From Arthrobacter sp. FW305-BF8 (GTDB lineage: Bacteria > Actinomycetota > Actinomycetes > Actinomycetales > Micrococcaceae), in contig NZ_CP084561.1 in NCBI RefSeq assembly GCF_021789315.1, positions 1-64,000 of the forward strand: a stretch of 64,000 nt of DNA, read 5' to 3'. This document shows, one piece after another, positions 47,247-55,900 of the stretch. Made by a program: the position numbers and the translations under genes. How positions within the stretch are numbered: the stretch's first letter is position 1; every line of letters starts with the position of its first letter. The notes under the pieces are model-generated. The model had not been told where the DNA came from. It did no database searches and worked only from the letters and a program-made list of their open reading frames with translations.

Positions 47247-48374
47247 TTACGCGCCGAATTCCGCGGTTTCGGTGGTCCACGCGCGGGCCTGGTCGCTGAG
47301 GCTGACGCCGAGGCCCGGGCGGTCCGGAACGATCATGCGGCCGTCCTTGGTTTCGAGGCGCTCGTTGAACAGCGGGTCCAGCCAGTCGAAGTGCTCCACC
47401 CACGGCTCGCGCGGGTAGGCGGCCGCTAGGTGCAGGTGGATTTCCATCGCGAAGTGGGGGGCGAGGCCCAGGCCCCGTTCGTCGGCGAGGGCTGCCAGGC
47501 GGAGGAACTGGGTGATGCCGCCGACGCGGGGGGCGTCGGGCTGGATGATGTCGCAGCCGTTGGCGGCGATGAGGCCCTTGTGCTCGGCGACGGAGGCGAG
47601 CATTTCACCGGTGGCGATGGGGGTGTCCAGCACCTGGGCGAGGTGGGCGTGGCCCTCGAAGTCGTAGGCGTCCAGCGGCTCTTCGATCCAGATGAGGTTG
47701 AATTCCTCGAGCTGGCGGCCCATGCGCAGGGCCGTGGCGCGGTCCCACTGCTGGTTGGCGTCGACCATCAGCGGCACGTCCCAGCCGATGTGCTCGCGGA
47801 TGCCTGCCACGCGGCGCAGGTCTTCCTTGGTGTCCGGGAGGCCCACCTTGATCTTGATGCCGCCAATGCCTTCTTCGACCGACTGCGTGGCGCGTGCTTT
47901 GACCTCGTCGAGGGTGGCGTTGAGGAAGCCGCCGGAGGTGTTGTAGGTCTGGACGGAGTCGCGGTAGGAGCCCAGGAGCTTGGCGAGGGGGAGCCCAGCG
48001 CGCTTGGCCTTGAGGTCGTAGAGGGCGATGTCGATGGCGGCGAGGGCCTGGGTGGCGACGCCGGAGCGGCCCACGGAGGCGCCGGCCCAGAGGAGTTTGG
48101 TGTAGAGCTTGCCGATGTCGTTGGGGTCCTCGCCGATGATGCCTTCGGCGACTTCCTTGGCGTGGGCGTACTGGGCGGGGCCGCCGGCGCGCTTGGAGTA
48201 GCTGAAGCCGAGGCCGGTGTGGCCCTGTTCCGTGGTGATCTCTGCGAAGAGGAAGACCACTTCGGTCATGGGCTTCTGGCGGCCGGTGAACACCTTCGCG
48301 TCGCTGATCGGGACGGCCAGCGGAAGGCGGGCGGTGGAAAGCTTGACGTGCCGGATGAGGTCGACGGTGCTCAT
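47247..48374 (-). CDS. L-talarate/galactarate dehydratase-like enolase-superfamily enzyme
   Basis: This mandelate-racemase-subgroup enzyme has catalytic Lys174 and Lys176 (GIKIKVG), metal ligands Asp205, Glu231 and Glu257, and an Asp280-His307 dyad. As I recall the Salmonella talarate/galactarate dehydratase residues (195, 197, 226, 252, 278, 301, 328), all seven differ by a constant 21. This supports the same activity: dehydration and epimerisation of galactarate or talarate. The product is 375 residues from ATG 48374, which has AAGGAG just upstream; the frame is open to 48434. Confidence 0.88.
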   Translation of the reverse strand: MSTVDLIRHVKLSTARLPLAVPISDAKVFTGRQKPMTEVVFLFAEITTEQGHTGLGFSYSKRAGGPAQYAHAKEVAEGIIGEDPNDIGKLYTKLLWAGASVGRSGVATQALAAIDIALYDLKAKRAGLPLAKLLGSYRDSVQTYNTSGGFLNATLDEVKARATQSVEEGIGGIKIKVGLPDTKEDLRRVAGIREHIGWDVPLMVDANQQWDRATALRMGRQLEEFNLIWIEEPLDAYDFEGHAHLAQVLDTPIATGEMLASVAEHKGLIAANGCDIIQPDAPRVGGITQFLRLAALADERGLGLAPHFAMEIHLHLAAAYPREPWVEHFDWLDPLFNERLETKDGRMIVPDRPGLGVSLSDQARAWTTETAEFGA

Positions 48375-48433
48375 GGATTCTCCTTGGGAAGTAGGGGCAA
48401 CATCGCCCGTGTACCTAGGATACAAGGCCTGCA

Positions 48434-48446
48434 CTTGTGATACAAG
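48434..48446. promoter_or_regulatory. GntR/FadR-type operator upstream of the talarate/galactarate dehydratase
   Basis: CTTGTGATACAAG is a perfect inverted repeat (CTTGT/ACAAG) and fits the FadR-subfamily consensus TNGTNNNACNA. A further ATACAAG half-site lies at 48420-48426. The site is 60 bases before the start codon, suiting repression by the GntR protein of the same operon. Confidence 0.65.
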
Positions 48447-49397
48447 TAGCTGCCGGCTTCGTGCCAGTAACCGCGCATAGGATGATTGCCGGAATGGCGA
48501 TGTCGGAGTTGACCGAGTCGGCTCCCTGAGCGGTATCGGCGTTGCAAACCCTGCGCTTCAACAATCGCCCAGCGAGCGACGAGAATCGGCGACCGGGTTT
48601 TGCCGGGTGATGAGTGCCGACGAGCCCCTGAAATAAGGGAATGTTCCCGGCGCAACCTGTTCTACAGGCGCCGATTCCGCCTGGCGTGGGCCAATTGTGC
48701 AACGGCCTGTTGCACGATCTGGTGGTCGCGCCTGCTGATGCACGAACTAGAGACCAGGGGCAATTGTCTTGGTGCCGGCAGCAGCGGTTGAGCACGAATG
48801 GTCCCTGAACACGACCATGAAGAAGACCCTGAAGGGGTGCTGGGCAGCTCCCGGAGACTTTGTCCAACGGCTTGTTGGACGAGATTTCGAACTGGCACCA
48901 GCAAATTGTGAAGGACTCCTGAAATTACGAATTCCTCAGTCTCTCCGGCGAGGTCGCCCAACGCGACCTCAGCAACGCCTCAGGACAAGGAAACGCTCCC
49001 TTGACGCTCAGTCCCGGTTGCGCCTTCGTCGGACGGCCCTGCATTTTCTATGTCGACGGCCACGGCTTCTATGTGGACTGGCCGGATCACAACCTAGACT
49101 AAAGGACCAGTCGCCCGCACGGATGATATCGCCCTAAACCGTCGAGAACAGCTCGCGCCCAGGCTTACATATGCGCTGTTATCGGCGTTTGGCTGGCTCA
49201 ATTGAGTTTGGAGCAGCTTGATCGGTAGTGGCCCGGTGTCCGGCAGTGTCCGCACCTTCTTGGCGCCCGCTGAGCGTCGGGGACAGGTGTTACTCGGTCG
49301 GCGGCGGACTCCGAACTGGGCGGCACGTCTAACGTGATTCGCAGGTCATCAAAATACGTCGGTGCTCCAAGGACCGATGCAGTCCGATTGAGGTCCG
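48447..49397. other. About 950-bp gene-poor region with three palindromes
   Basis: No open frame here has a credible start, ribosome site or recognisable product. Three short palindromes with five-base loops occur: GTGCAAC-ggcct-GTTGCAC (48697-48715), GTCCAAC-ggctt-GTTGGAC (48862-48880) and GAGGTCGC-ccaac-GCGACCTC (48950-48970). The first two are variants of one sequence. GC content appears lower than in the flanking genes. The stretch may be a decayed mobile element or a recombination site. Confidence 0.45.
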
Positions 49398-50528
49398 TCA
49401 GCTCTGCTGACGTGAGGATCTGGTCCGATAGCGCGGTTCCCTCATCATCTCTAGGAATCGTTCATTGAGTCCCCGCACCTGAGTTGCTCCCATTCCGCCA
49501 TGGCCGGCAATCCGCGCAAGTGCTTTTGCTTCCTCACCCACGATTTTGCCGTCCTCTAGCGCGGAAGCGAGTGCATCGAGGTAGGCATTAGCAGCAGCGT
49601 CACTGACGTCGCTTGTGCTGATCGGCAGGCGGGACATCAAGGATGACATCCATCCGTCGGTTCCTTTTCGCAGGGTAGCCGCCTGGGTCATCGGTCTGAC
49701 GGCTCCGAGCTGATGAGATGTGCTCAGGCCGGAGGTAGGAGCGTGACCGAATTCCACTTCTGTGCCGTAGCGTTCCAGCATCATCGGCAACAGTGCCGAT
49801 GTTGCCCTCACATCACCCAGGGCGGCGTGCGCGTCGACCAAAGGCACGCCAACGTGCTGAGCGAGAGTGGCTAGTTTGTGGTTTGGTGTATCGAACGTTT
49901 GCTGTCCTAACCACAGGGTGCAGAGCGCCGGGAAAAGCGGTGCTGAGACTCCTGCCCGCTGGAGTTCCGAGGTCAGAAAACGTTCCTCAAATACGGCGTT
50001 ATGGGCCACTACGACGGTACCTTCCAGTCGCGCAAGGATGTCACCGATGACTTCAGGAAAAAACGGGGCGTTCCGTACGGCGTCGTTGCTGATGCCATGA
50101 ATGAAGAGTGCCCCTGTATCCCTGCCTTCGGGATTGAGCAGGGTTGAGTACTCATCCTCAATGCGGCCATGCCTGTCGACGCGTGCGACCGCTATCTCAA
50201 TGACGCGATCACCCTGGGCAGGGGAAAAGCCCGTCGTTTCAACATCGACCACCGCAAATGGCCCGTCATGGACATAACCCTGTCCGGTTGAGGGTCCACC
50301 GTAGCTGAATAGCTCCCCTGTTCTTCCGGGTTCAGCGAAGCGCATGGGCGCATCCGGGCGTTGCCGATCCGCCTCGGCGCGTGGATGCGTACGAATCGGA
50401 GCACGGGCGCCGGTGCCGTGCCTTGGCTGAGACGACGTCGGGATCTGGTTCCGTTTTTTGGCCCTTTTGGATCGGCGGATGCACCAGATTATTGCGGCGG
50501 CGATGAGTAGAAATATCAAAATCCCCAT
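49398..50528 (-). CDS. Membrane-anchored DnaQ-like (DEDDh) exonuclease
   Basis: This 376-residue protein has an N-terminal membrane helix (about 2-16), then a very basic stretch (RRSKRAKKRN) and a disordered linker to about 85. The exonuclease III fold follows, with Asp95 and Glu97 (VVDVETTGF), the HNAVFEERFL block where the usual Asp is Glu181, and His234/Asp239 (DAHAALGDV). The C-terminal 100 residues are unique and helical. A 3'-5' exonuclease held at the membrane is unusual. The target (DNA or RNA) is unknown, and its position beside unknown genes in a low-GC stretch hints at a defence or mobile context. Confidence 0.8.
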   Translation of the reverse strand: MGILIFLLIAAAIIWCIRRSKRAKKRNQIPTSSQPRHGTGARAPIRTHPRAEADRQRPDAPMRFAEPGRTGELFSYGGPSTGQGYVHDGPFAVVDVETTGFSPAQGDRVIEIAVARVDRHGRIEDEYSTLLNPEGRDTGALFIHGISNDAVRNAPFFPEVIGDILARLEGTVVVAHNAVFEERFLTSELQRAGVSAPLFPALCTLWLGQQTFDTPNHKLATLAQHVGVPLVDAHAALGDVRATSALLPMMLERYGTEVEFGHAPTSGLSTSHQLGAVRPMTQAATLRKGTDGWMSSLMSRLPISTSDVSDAAANAYLDALASALEDGKIVGEEAKALARIAGHGGMGATQVRGLNERFLEMMREPRYRTRSSRQQS

Positions 50529-50555
50529 GGGTGAATCCTCTGGTGGAGCGAGGCC

Positions 50556-50822
50556 TTAGTTCGCGCGAGCAGAGGCGATGATGCCGTCTGAGAACTTCTT
50601 ATCACGCTGAAAGGTTTTGACAGGATGATGAGGCGTTGATGAAGTCAAAGGTCTGCCTGTCGGAGTGGGCGGGTTCTCTTTAGAGAGCTGAGAGGGCGGC
50701 GTGGATCGCGTTGAAATACCGAAGGCCGGTGTCAGAGCCTCGAATTCGCCGTCACCAATCCACCTTCGAAACGGTTGTGGGTGATCAGGATGGCGGATTG
50801 GGTGCTCATTCTGCGGTGGCAT
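50556..50822 (-). CDS. Possible small hypothetical protein upstream of the exonuclease
   Basis: This 88-residue frame is on the same strand and ends 27 bases before the exonuclease ATG. The product is Pro/Thr/Ser-rich with an N-terminal HPDHPQPFRRWIGDGEFEAL stretch and no membrane helix. No good ribosome site precedes its ATG and I recognise no family. The rest of the 386-bp gap (50529-50914) shows nothing else. Confidence 0.3.
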   Translation of the reverse strand: MPPQNEHPIRHPDHPQPFRRWIGDGEFEALTPAFGISTRSTPPSQLSKENPPTPTGRPLTSSTPHHPVKTFQRDKKFSDGIIASARAN

Positions 50823-50914
50823 CTTGCCCAGAGAGAATCGGGAGACCGATCGCCGCCTACAGGCAGTAACCAGCCAACCAAATCAGCTCCTCCATTCGGC
50901 CACGGGCTGCACTT

Positions 50915-52138
50915 CTAGGTAAGTAACGCCTCGTCCACTCGGCGAATGTGCAGAAGACGATAACTGCTGGAAACGTCGGTGGTCATGGTTGAGTACTCCA
51001 TAGTCTTCAAGAGCTCCGCAGCGTAAAAATGTTCGTCTCCCGTTGGAAGCCCCGATATCTGTGCCTTGGCCTCTGGTGCCATCTGTCCCGAATACCTTTG
51101 CCCAGCCACATTGTCGAACAGCTCGAAAATCCCAGTTCGCAAATTGACACCAACCAGCGTCACCCTCTTGAGGGCCAGCTTTTCGCTGTCAGGATTCCGA
51201 TCGTCAATAATCGCCAAAGCGTGACGTACCGATTCGAGGCGGATTTTTACCGTTCTTAATTCCCCGGACTGGTTTGCTAGAAACACGCCGGCCCCGGTCT
51301 CGTCGTCTGAAAGCACTGTCAGCAAGCTGCGGAACTTACTCCTGGCCCGCACTCCGTAACCGTTAAGCAGCTCAGTTAAGTCATGCTGAGAGTCAGCGGC
51401 CGCTAGTAGATCCAGCAGTCTCTCAGTTGATCGGTTGACAAGATCACCGACCAGAGTTGGGCCTGATTTCGGTGCCAAAACCAAGACAAATGAAGCCGCC
51501 TCGGCCCCCGCAAATACCAACTCAGACTCTTGGAGAATTTCCTCAGGTATCACCCCGCGAGCTGTGGGACGGCCCCGTTCTTCTTGCGCAAGGGAATCTA
51601 CAGCATCCTGAAAAGAACCTGCCAAGCGGGATAGTGAGCGCAGGGAATACTCAGTTCTCCGCGCGTTGGGGGGATCGACCTCCAACGCAATGCGCGTCCT
51701 AAACTCGCCGCGAGAGTCGGCACTGAACCGGTCCGGGTCGAATGCAGGGAGAGTCTCCGTTGCAATATCCAACTTCGCGTCCTCGAACGGAAGCCAATCA
51801 TTATCAATCAGGTCGGCCTCGATAGTGGCCAAACTATTCCGTGGAGTTTCTGCACCATATTGGGCTGTTACCTGGTAGACAAACCCATCTTCGGCTTGGG
51901 TATAGGCCTCCCGAAGAGGGACATGTCCGCTACGAATCAGTTTCATCCGGGCACTGGATACAGAAACATAGAGATAGGTTTCTGTCTGCTCATCTTCGTC
52001 TTCGTCCACGCAGTTGGCCAAGAACAAGTGTCCCGCCTTGTTCTTGGCTGTGAAGAGGCGAGGTCCATCATGCTCGAAGAAGATCTCGGAAATGACAAGC
52101 CGACCGAGCGCGGTGTCTGTAGCGGGTACGAGAGTCAT
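50915..52138 (-). CDS. Unrecognised 407-residue protein, possibly DUF6575-type
   Basis: I cannot assign a function. The N-terminal 60 residues (LGRLVISEIFFEHDGPRLF, then a segment with KNKAGHLFLANCVDEDEDEQ) look like an uncharacterised domain that I recall as DUF6575. The remainder is soluble, mixed alpha/beta, without membrane helices or evident catalytic motifs. ATG 52138 overlaps the stop of the upstream gene (ATGA), so it was preferred over the in-frame start at 52195. The pair is translationally coupled and codon use is less GC-biased than in the core genes, suggesting transfer. Confidence 0.7.
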   Translation of the reverse strand: MTLVPATDTALGRLVISEIFFEHDGPRLFTAKNKAGHLFLANCVDEDEDEQTETYLYVSVSSARMKLIRSGHVPLREAYTQAEDGFVYQVTAQYGAETPRNSLATIEADLIDNDWLPFEDAKLDIATETLPAFDPDRFSADSRGEFRTRIALEVDPPNARRTEYSLRSLSRLAGSFQDAVDSLAQEERGRPTARGVIPEEILQESELVFAGAEAASFVLVLAPKSGPTLVGDLVNRSTERLLDLLAAADSQHDLTELLNGYGVRARSKFRSLLTVLSDDETGAGVFLANQSGELRTVKIRLESVRHALAIIDDRNPDSEKLALKRVTLVGVNLRTGIFELFDNVAGQRYSGQMAPEAKAQISGLPTGDEHFYAAELLKTMEYSTMTTDVSSSYRLLHIRRVDEALLT

Positions 52139-52551
52139 GGTTTTTCCGCTACACAAATCGCTTCTGGCACGTGCGTCAGGGGATCGGGCCACCAATCATG
52201 ATGCGAGGCCCCAATAGAACTAGGACTTGAGTCAACCCAACCACATGTCAAATCAATAGAAGATATAGACTTTTTCCGAGCCCAAGGGTTACTCTTTTGC
52301 GCATTCACGAGATCTTGCAACTCAATGAATACGGAATGCCCATAGCATTCCCGCTTTTCATTCGCTCCCGAAGCCGAACATGTACCCATCTTCTTGTTAA
52401 TTGGAAGTATCCAGTCACTGGCCGAAGGTGAGGCACCTATTTTGAGTGACCCTGCTGTCAAGCGATATGCCGTTCCCGCTGCCGGTTTTGCAGTTTCAGG
52501 GTGAAATGGAGGAGGGAATGCCGGACTTGGCACGCTGGGAACGGAGCTCAT
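52135..52551 (-). CDS. Unrecognised 138-residue protein, partner of the next gene
   Basis: From ATG 52551 the product is 138 residues: a Pro-rich N-terminus (SVPSPAFPPPFHPE), then a globular part with WILPINKKMGTCSASGANEK, a Cys/His segment (RECYGHSVFIEL) and a Trp-rich C-terminus (HHDWWPDPL). No membrane helix or known motif is visible. Its stop overlaps the ATG of the following gene, which is the main evidence that it is real. The frame is open to 52722, so the start is uncertain. Confidence 0.55.
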   Translation of the reverse strand: MSSVPSVPSPAFPPPFHPETAKPAAGTAYRLTAGSLKIGASPSASDWILPINKKMGTCSASGANEKRECYGHSVFIELQDLVNAQKSNPWARKKSISSIDLTCGWVDSSPSSIGASHHDWWPDPLTHVPEAICVAEKP

Positions 52552-53225
52552 TCTCGTGACTTTACCAACGAGTGACCCGAAACATTGGTTCCGCCGCAGG
52601 CGAAGGCCGATTAAGAAGCGGTGTCCGGGCGTGGCCACCTTGGCTGACCGACTTCCGGTGACAAGTATGGCAGCTACCCGGCCGGCAACCCTAGGACTGC
52701 GGCCCCTGAGAGCGGTAGCCACTGCTCGAACAGCGGATGGCGGAGCAGCGCGAAGGTCAGCAACTCCGATCGAGGTCTCAAGGAGCTGAACGCTGCATGC
52801 TCGAGGTCAACGAACTTGACCATGCCACCAGGTGCGGGAGTGGGAACATCTGTGAATTCACGCCCGCCAATGTAGCGCTGGAGACCTTCAGCCGGGCAGT
52901 TTCTCGGGCCAGGTATACGAGTATTGGGAGGCTGGTCTTCACGCAAACTGCTGGACATAGGGGCAGGCTCTGAGTGTCGCTCTGGAGGACCGAATGCGCG
53001 ACTGGAGTGTCCGGTTGAGATCTTAGACCTTCGCCAGGGTGCGTCAACAAGAACGAAAACGGACTTTACTCTGACGCCTTTTAGGCGGTCGTCTGACGTC
53101 AGGTTGGGGTGTAGTTCAACCTATTAGGCAATTGCAGTGAGACATCTCCTCACGACTTTCAGGGACGCGAGCTTTCATCTGGAATCAAGCCCGAAGCCTT
53201 TCACTGCTGTCGGGCGACGATGCGG
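52552..53225. other. 674-bp region without a convincing gene
   Basis: Short overlapping frames on both strands lack ribosome sites and family features. The region contains the left 17-bp direct repeat (53098-53114) and, just before it, CGCCTTTTAG (53075-53084), which also has a counterpart beside the right copy. Confidence 0.45.
53098..53114. repeat. Left 17-bp direct repeat of the 53-63 kb islet
   Basis: GTCAGGTTGGGGTGTAG is repeated exactly at 62988-63004, in the same orientation, 9.9 kb away. The two copies bracket the PucR-to-amidohydrolase gene block. Confidence 0.7.
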
Positions 53226-54812
53226 CTACTCGGTGGCGGAGATTTCCAAGATTCTGAGGGCGATGCGTAAGGCAAATTTGGTGTCAGGGTTTTCGAGCGG
53301 TGCATCCAGTAGTTCCTCGATTTTTTCTATTCTCTTAACCACCGTGTTTCGATGGACTGCAAGGGCGCGCGACGTTTCCGCGAGGTTAGATTCGCTTTGA
53401 AGGTAGGTGTTCAGCGTTTTCCTCAGATAGTCGGCGTCTGGTTCGGACAGTCGTTTTAGAAACTTCGTGGCTTGGCGAACCAGTGCGGGATCGTGGAGCG
53501 TAGTGCGGATCAATTGGGTGGCGGCAGATTCCTGGGCGTCCACAATCTGCCGACGTCCTTTGCTAGAGCTTGCTCGTCGAGCGAAGTCTTCAGCCTCGGC
53601 AATGCTTCTCGCAAATCCTTCAGGTCCAAGGCGTGGCCTGGCGACGCCAAAAACGATTCCTGTTTCTGGCGGTGGTCGTAGGGAATCCAGAGCGGCGACG
53701 AAATCCCTGTAGTCTCCCCGGGTTGGTTGGTCCTGCCGTGTTTCCCAGATAAGCCAATGATCAATGTATTCGGACGAGTCCACTGTGTAGTCATACCGGC
53801 TCAAAGCGGCTGGAAGCATTCGTCCGATGTCGTGGGCAAGGGATTTCCGTGGGGCACGAACACTTACGAGAGTGTGCCATCCGTTTAAGTTCCAGCCGAC
53901 GCTGAGAGCTTGAGAGATCACGTGGTCCGGAATTGCTCCGCCAGCGACAGCTAGCTGCGAGACGATCGCCGATCTTGCGGATTGAAACTGCTCGCTCGCG
54001 AAGCGTTGACGGCTGAGCCACCTGAGCAACGAGAGGGCCCCTAGTTCCATAAGCTCTTGTGCCGCCTCCAGCTCAAAGGGCGGGGCGTCAGGCTGAAATT
54101 CCGCGAGTATCCAAAGCGCTGGATCGTCGTCTTCCACCAGCGGGGGCAACGGAACCGATATGAGGTTTGGGGCTTGGCTGGTGTCAAACAAGGGCGTCGC
54201 CCCGACGTTGCCGAATGCGAGCGGCCGTTCCACGGCGCCCGCAAGTGGCAGGCCGAGCGAATTGATCACTGCTATCCGCGCGTTGACATACTTTCTGAGT
54301 TCAGAAGCGACTCGTTCGGGGCTTGGCTCCATCTGGTGGACGGCATGGGTGAAGGCCGTCATATTAATGGACCGTGCCCAGAGATCCGAGCCTAAGAACC
54401 TGCTGAGGGATGCGGCAACGGCCACAGTCGCTTGGGGCTGGTGGAGCGCAACCACGTTCATTTTCAGTTTTCGCGCAAGTTCCAGGGTAGAAAGGCCGAA
54501 CTCCGAAACTGATTGGAAGTCCTGTGGCGTGGTTGGTATCAGGATCACTACGCCCACGCCCTTTCGCTTCAGCTGTGGAAGCAGAATTTCCAGGGCATAG
54601 GAGGGAATCCAAGAGGATATCCAGATGCCTTCGAGATTGCTGACCTGCGCTTCGTCTGGTGGATCAAGATAGGCAGTGGTGGCGGCGCCGCTGGCGCTGA
54701 TCTCGTTAATGCAGATAAACGTGAAGTTCGAAACGGGGTGTTCGACGATCACGGAGCTGTTCAGCAGCATCGGACACCGCAGCAGTTCCCGAAGTGCCAG
54801 CCGGGCTCTCAC
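53226..54812 (-). CDS. PucR-family transcriptional regulator
   Basis: This 528-residue protein ends in the PucR/CdaR-type helix-turn-helix (TYLQSESNLAETSRALAVHR then NTVVKRIEKIEELL, about 470-505). A GGDEF-like regulatory domain precedes it, and a long N-terminal sensor region of unknown ligand comes first. PucR proteins activate purine or hydantoin-type catabolism. The start GTG 54812 overlaps the stop of the DUF917 gene upstream (GTGA). An in-frame extension to 54890 was rejected because it lies inside that gene. It probably controls the divergent permease-hydantoinase operon. Confidence 0.9.
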   Translation of the reverse strand: MRARLALRELLRCPMLLNSSVIVEHPVSNFTFICINEISASGAATTAYLDPPDEAQVSNLEGIWISSWIPSYALEILLPQLKRKGVGVVILIPTTPQDFQSVSEFGLSTLELARKLKMNVVALHQPQATVAVAASLSRFLGSDLWARSINMTAFTHAVHQMEPSPERVASELRKYVNARIAVINSLGLPLAGAVERPLAFGNVGATPLFDTSQAPNLISVPLPPLVEDDDPALWILAEFQPDAPPFELEAAQELMELGALSLLRWLSRQRFASEQFQSARSAIVSQLAVAGGAIPDHVISQALSVGWNLNGWHTLVSVRAPRKSLAHDIGRMLPAALSRYDYTVDSSEYIDHWLIWETRQDQPTRGDYRDFVAALDSLRPPPETGIVFGVARPRLGPEGFARSIAEAEDFARRASSSKGRRQIVDAQESAATQLIRTTLHDPALVRQATKFLKRLSEPDADYLRKTLNTYLQSESNLAETSRALAVHRNTVVKRIEKIEELLDAPLENPDTKFALRIALRILEISATE

Positions 54813-55900
54813 AGTGAGTCTCCAAGGGAAGGGATTGAGTACCCGTAGCCGGAGATGTCGACCAAGGCCTGCGCAGCAGAGTTGCTCCATTCGCCCGGAG
54901 CCTCAAAGACAACGACGTCTACCCCGTACCCGGGCAGGATGCGCTCGCTAAGGAGGGGAATACCGGTATGGCTGTCCAGGAGGCAGATAATCTGGGGGGC
55001 CTTGGCAAGCAGCCGGCCTTCGTCTACGAGCAGCAGGAATTCGTTCTGCGCCTCGATTCGAAGGTATCTTCCTGCGGCCCGAACGATCATCGTTCCTTTG
55101 GCCTGTCCCCCGGCACCGGAATCACGAGGGGCGGCTTCCCAGCGAACGTCCACAACACTCCCGCGGCCCACAAAGCGACATCCCGCAGTGCGGGAACAAA
55201 AATGGGATATCGCATCACTCACGGACTGCGTTTGTTTCCTGGACTGTTGGAACTGGCGTCCAAGCTCCAAAGCTCGTCGAAGCGTCTGGCCTATGCCGCC
55301 TTCCCTCGCCTGTCGCCCATCCATGGGGTACCCCGCGAACGCCACCCAGCCACCAAACAATCCCATGAGAACACGCAGGGCGCGCTCGGATTCTTCGGCA
55401 CTCGATCCTGAAATTTCGACGCATCTCCCCGAAGTGTCTACGAGGGCACAAGGAGTCATCGAGACACTATGCGCGTTGAAGGTTGTCTGGTGCAGTCCCG
55501 AGAGTCCTCGCCCCATGCCATCCATATCGACCAGCGGGACACCCAAGGCCGCGGCCACCAGGATCGGTGCATAGGCATTGATCCCGGCCATCTCGAAGGC
55601 ACAGACAAGTGCTCGCCGGCCTGGAAATTTCTGGGCGACCGCTTCAAAAGCACGCACGTAAGGCCCCGGTCCGCTGGGCTTTTCGCTGAAGGCCAACGGC
55701 GACCCCGCCAGGCCAACGGCCACAACGACATCGCCGGAAAGGATTTTACTTGGCCGAAATACGGTCACGCCGCCACAATGATCCAACAGATCCCGAGCCA
55801 ACAGAGACATGGCATGTGTGTCACCGGCCCCTCCCGAGCCCTGCATTCTGGCGCCAAACTCCAACGCTTCCAGGTCCGTAGCCGTCAGGAGCCAAGACAT
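54809..55900 (-). CDS. Divergent DUF917-family protein
   Basis: This 363-residue protein is a DUF917 (thiohydantoin-desulfurase-type) paralogue of the protein at 59.0 kb. It keeps the VDMDGMGR block, but the N-terminal GTGGGGDP motif reads GSGGAGDTH, ECGGLN reads EMAGIN and the FPEL segment reads LSGL. These losses suggest altered or absent catalysis. It is co-translated with the PucR regulator rather than with the HyuA partner, so a sensing or co-regulator role is possible. This is inference. Confidence 0.85.
   Translation of the reverse strand: MSWLLTATDLEALEFGARMQGSGGAGDTHAMSLLARDLLDHCGGVTVFRPSKILSGDVVVAVGLAGSPLAFSEKPSGPGPYVRAFEAVAQKFPGRRALVCAFEMAGINAYAPILVAAALGVPLVDMDGMGRGLSGLHQTTFNAHSVSMTPCALVDTSGRCVEISGSSAEESERALRVLMGLFGGWVAFAGYPMDGRQAREGGIGQTLRRALELGRQFQQSRKQTQSVSDAISHFCSRTAGCRFVGRGSVVDVRWEAAPRDSGAGGQAKGTMIVRAAGRYLRIEAQNEFLLLVDEGRLLAKAPQIICLLDSHTGIPLLSERILPGYGVDVVVFEAPGEWSNSAAQALVDISGYGYSIPSLGDSL

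Noticed and set aside
48662..48961. A 99-residue minus-strand frame in the gene-poor region
   Set aside because: Its repeated VQQAV segments are produced by the two palindromes, and there is no credible start or family.
48769..49137. A 122-residue plus-strand frame in the gene-poor region
   Set aside because: Its composition is Arg-rich in the way of a shadow frame, and no ribosome site or similarity is visible.
52674..52958. A 94-residue minus-strand frame upstream of the unknown two-gene module
   Set aside because: It has no ribosome site, no recognisable family and competing frames on both strands. It could be real but I cannot support it.
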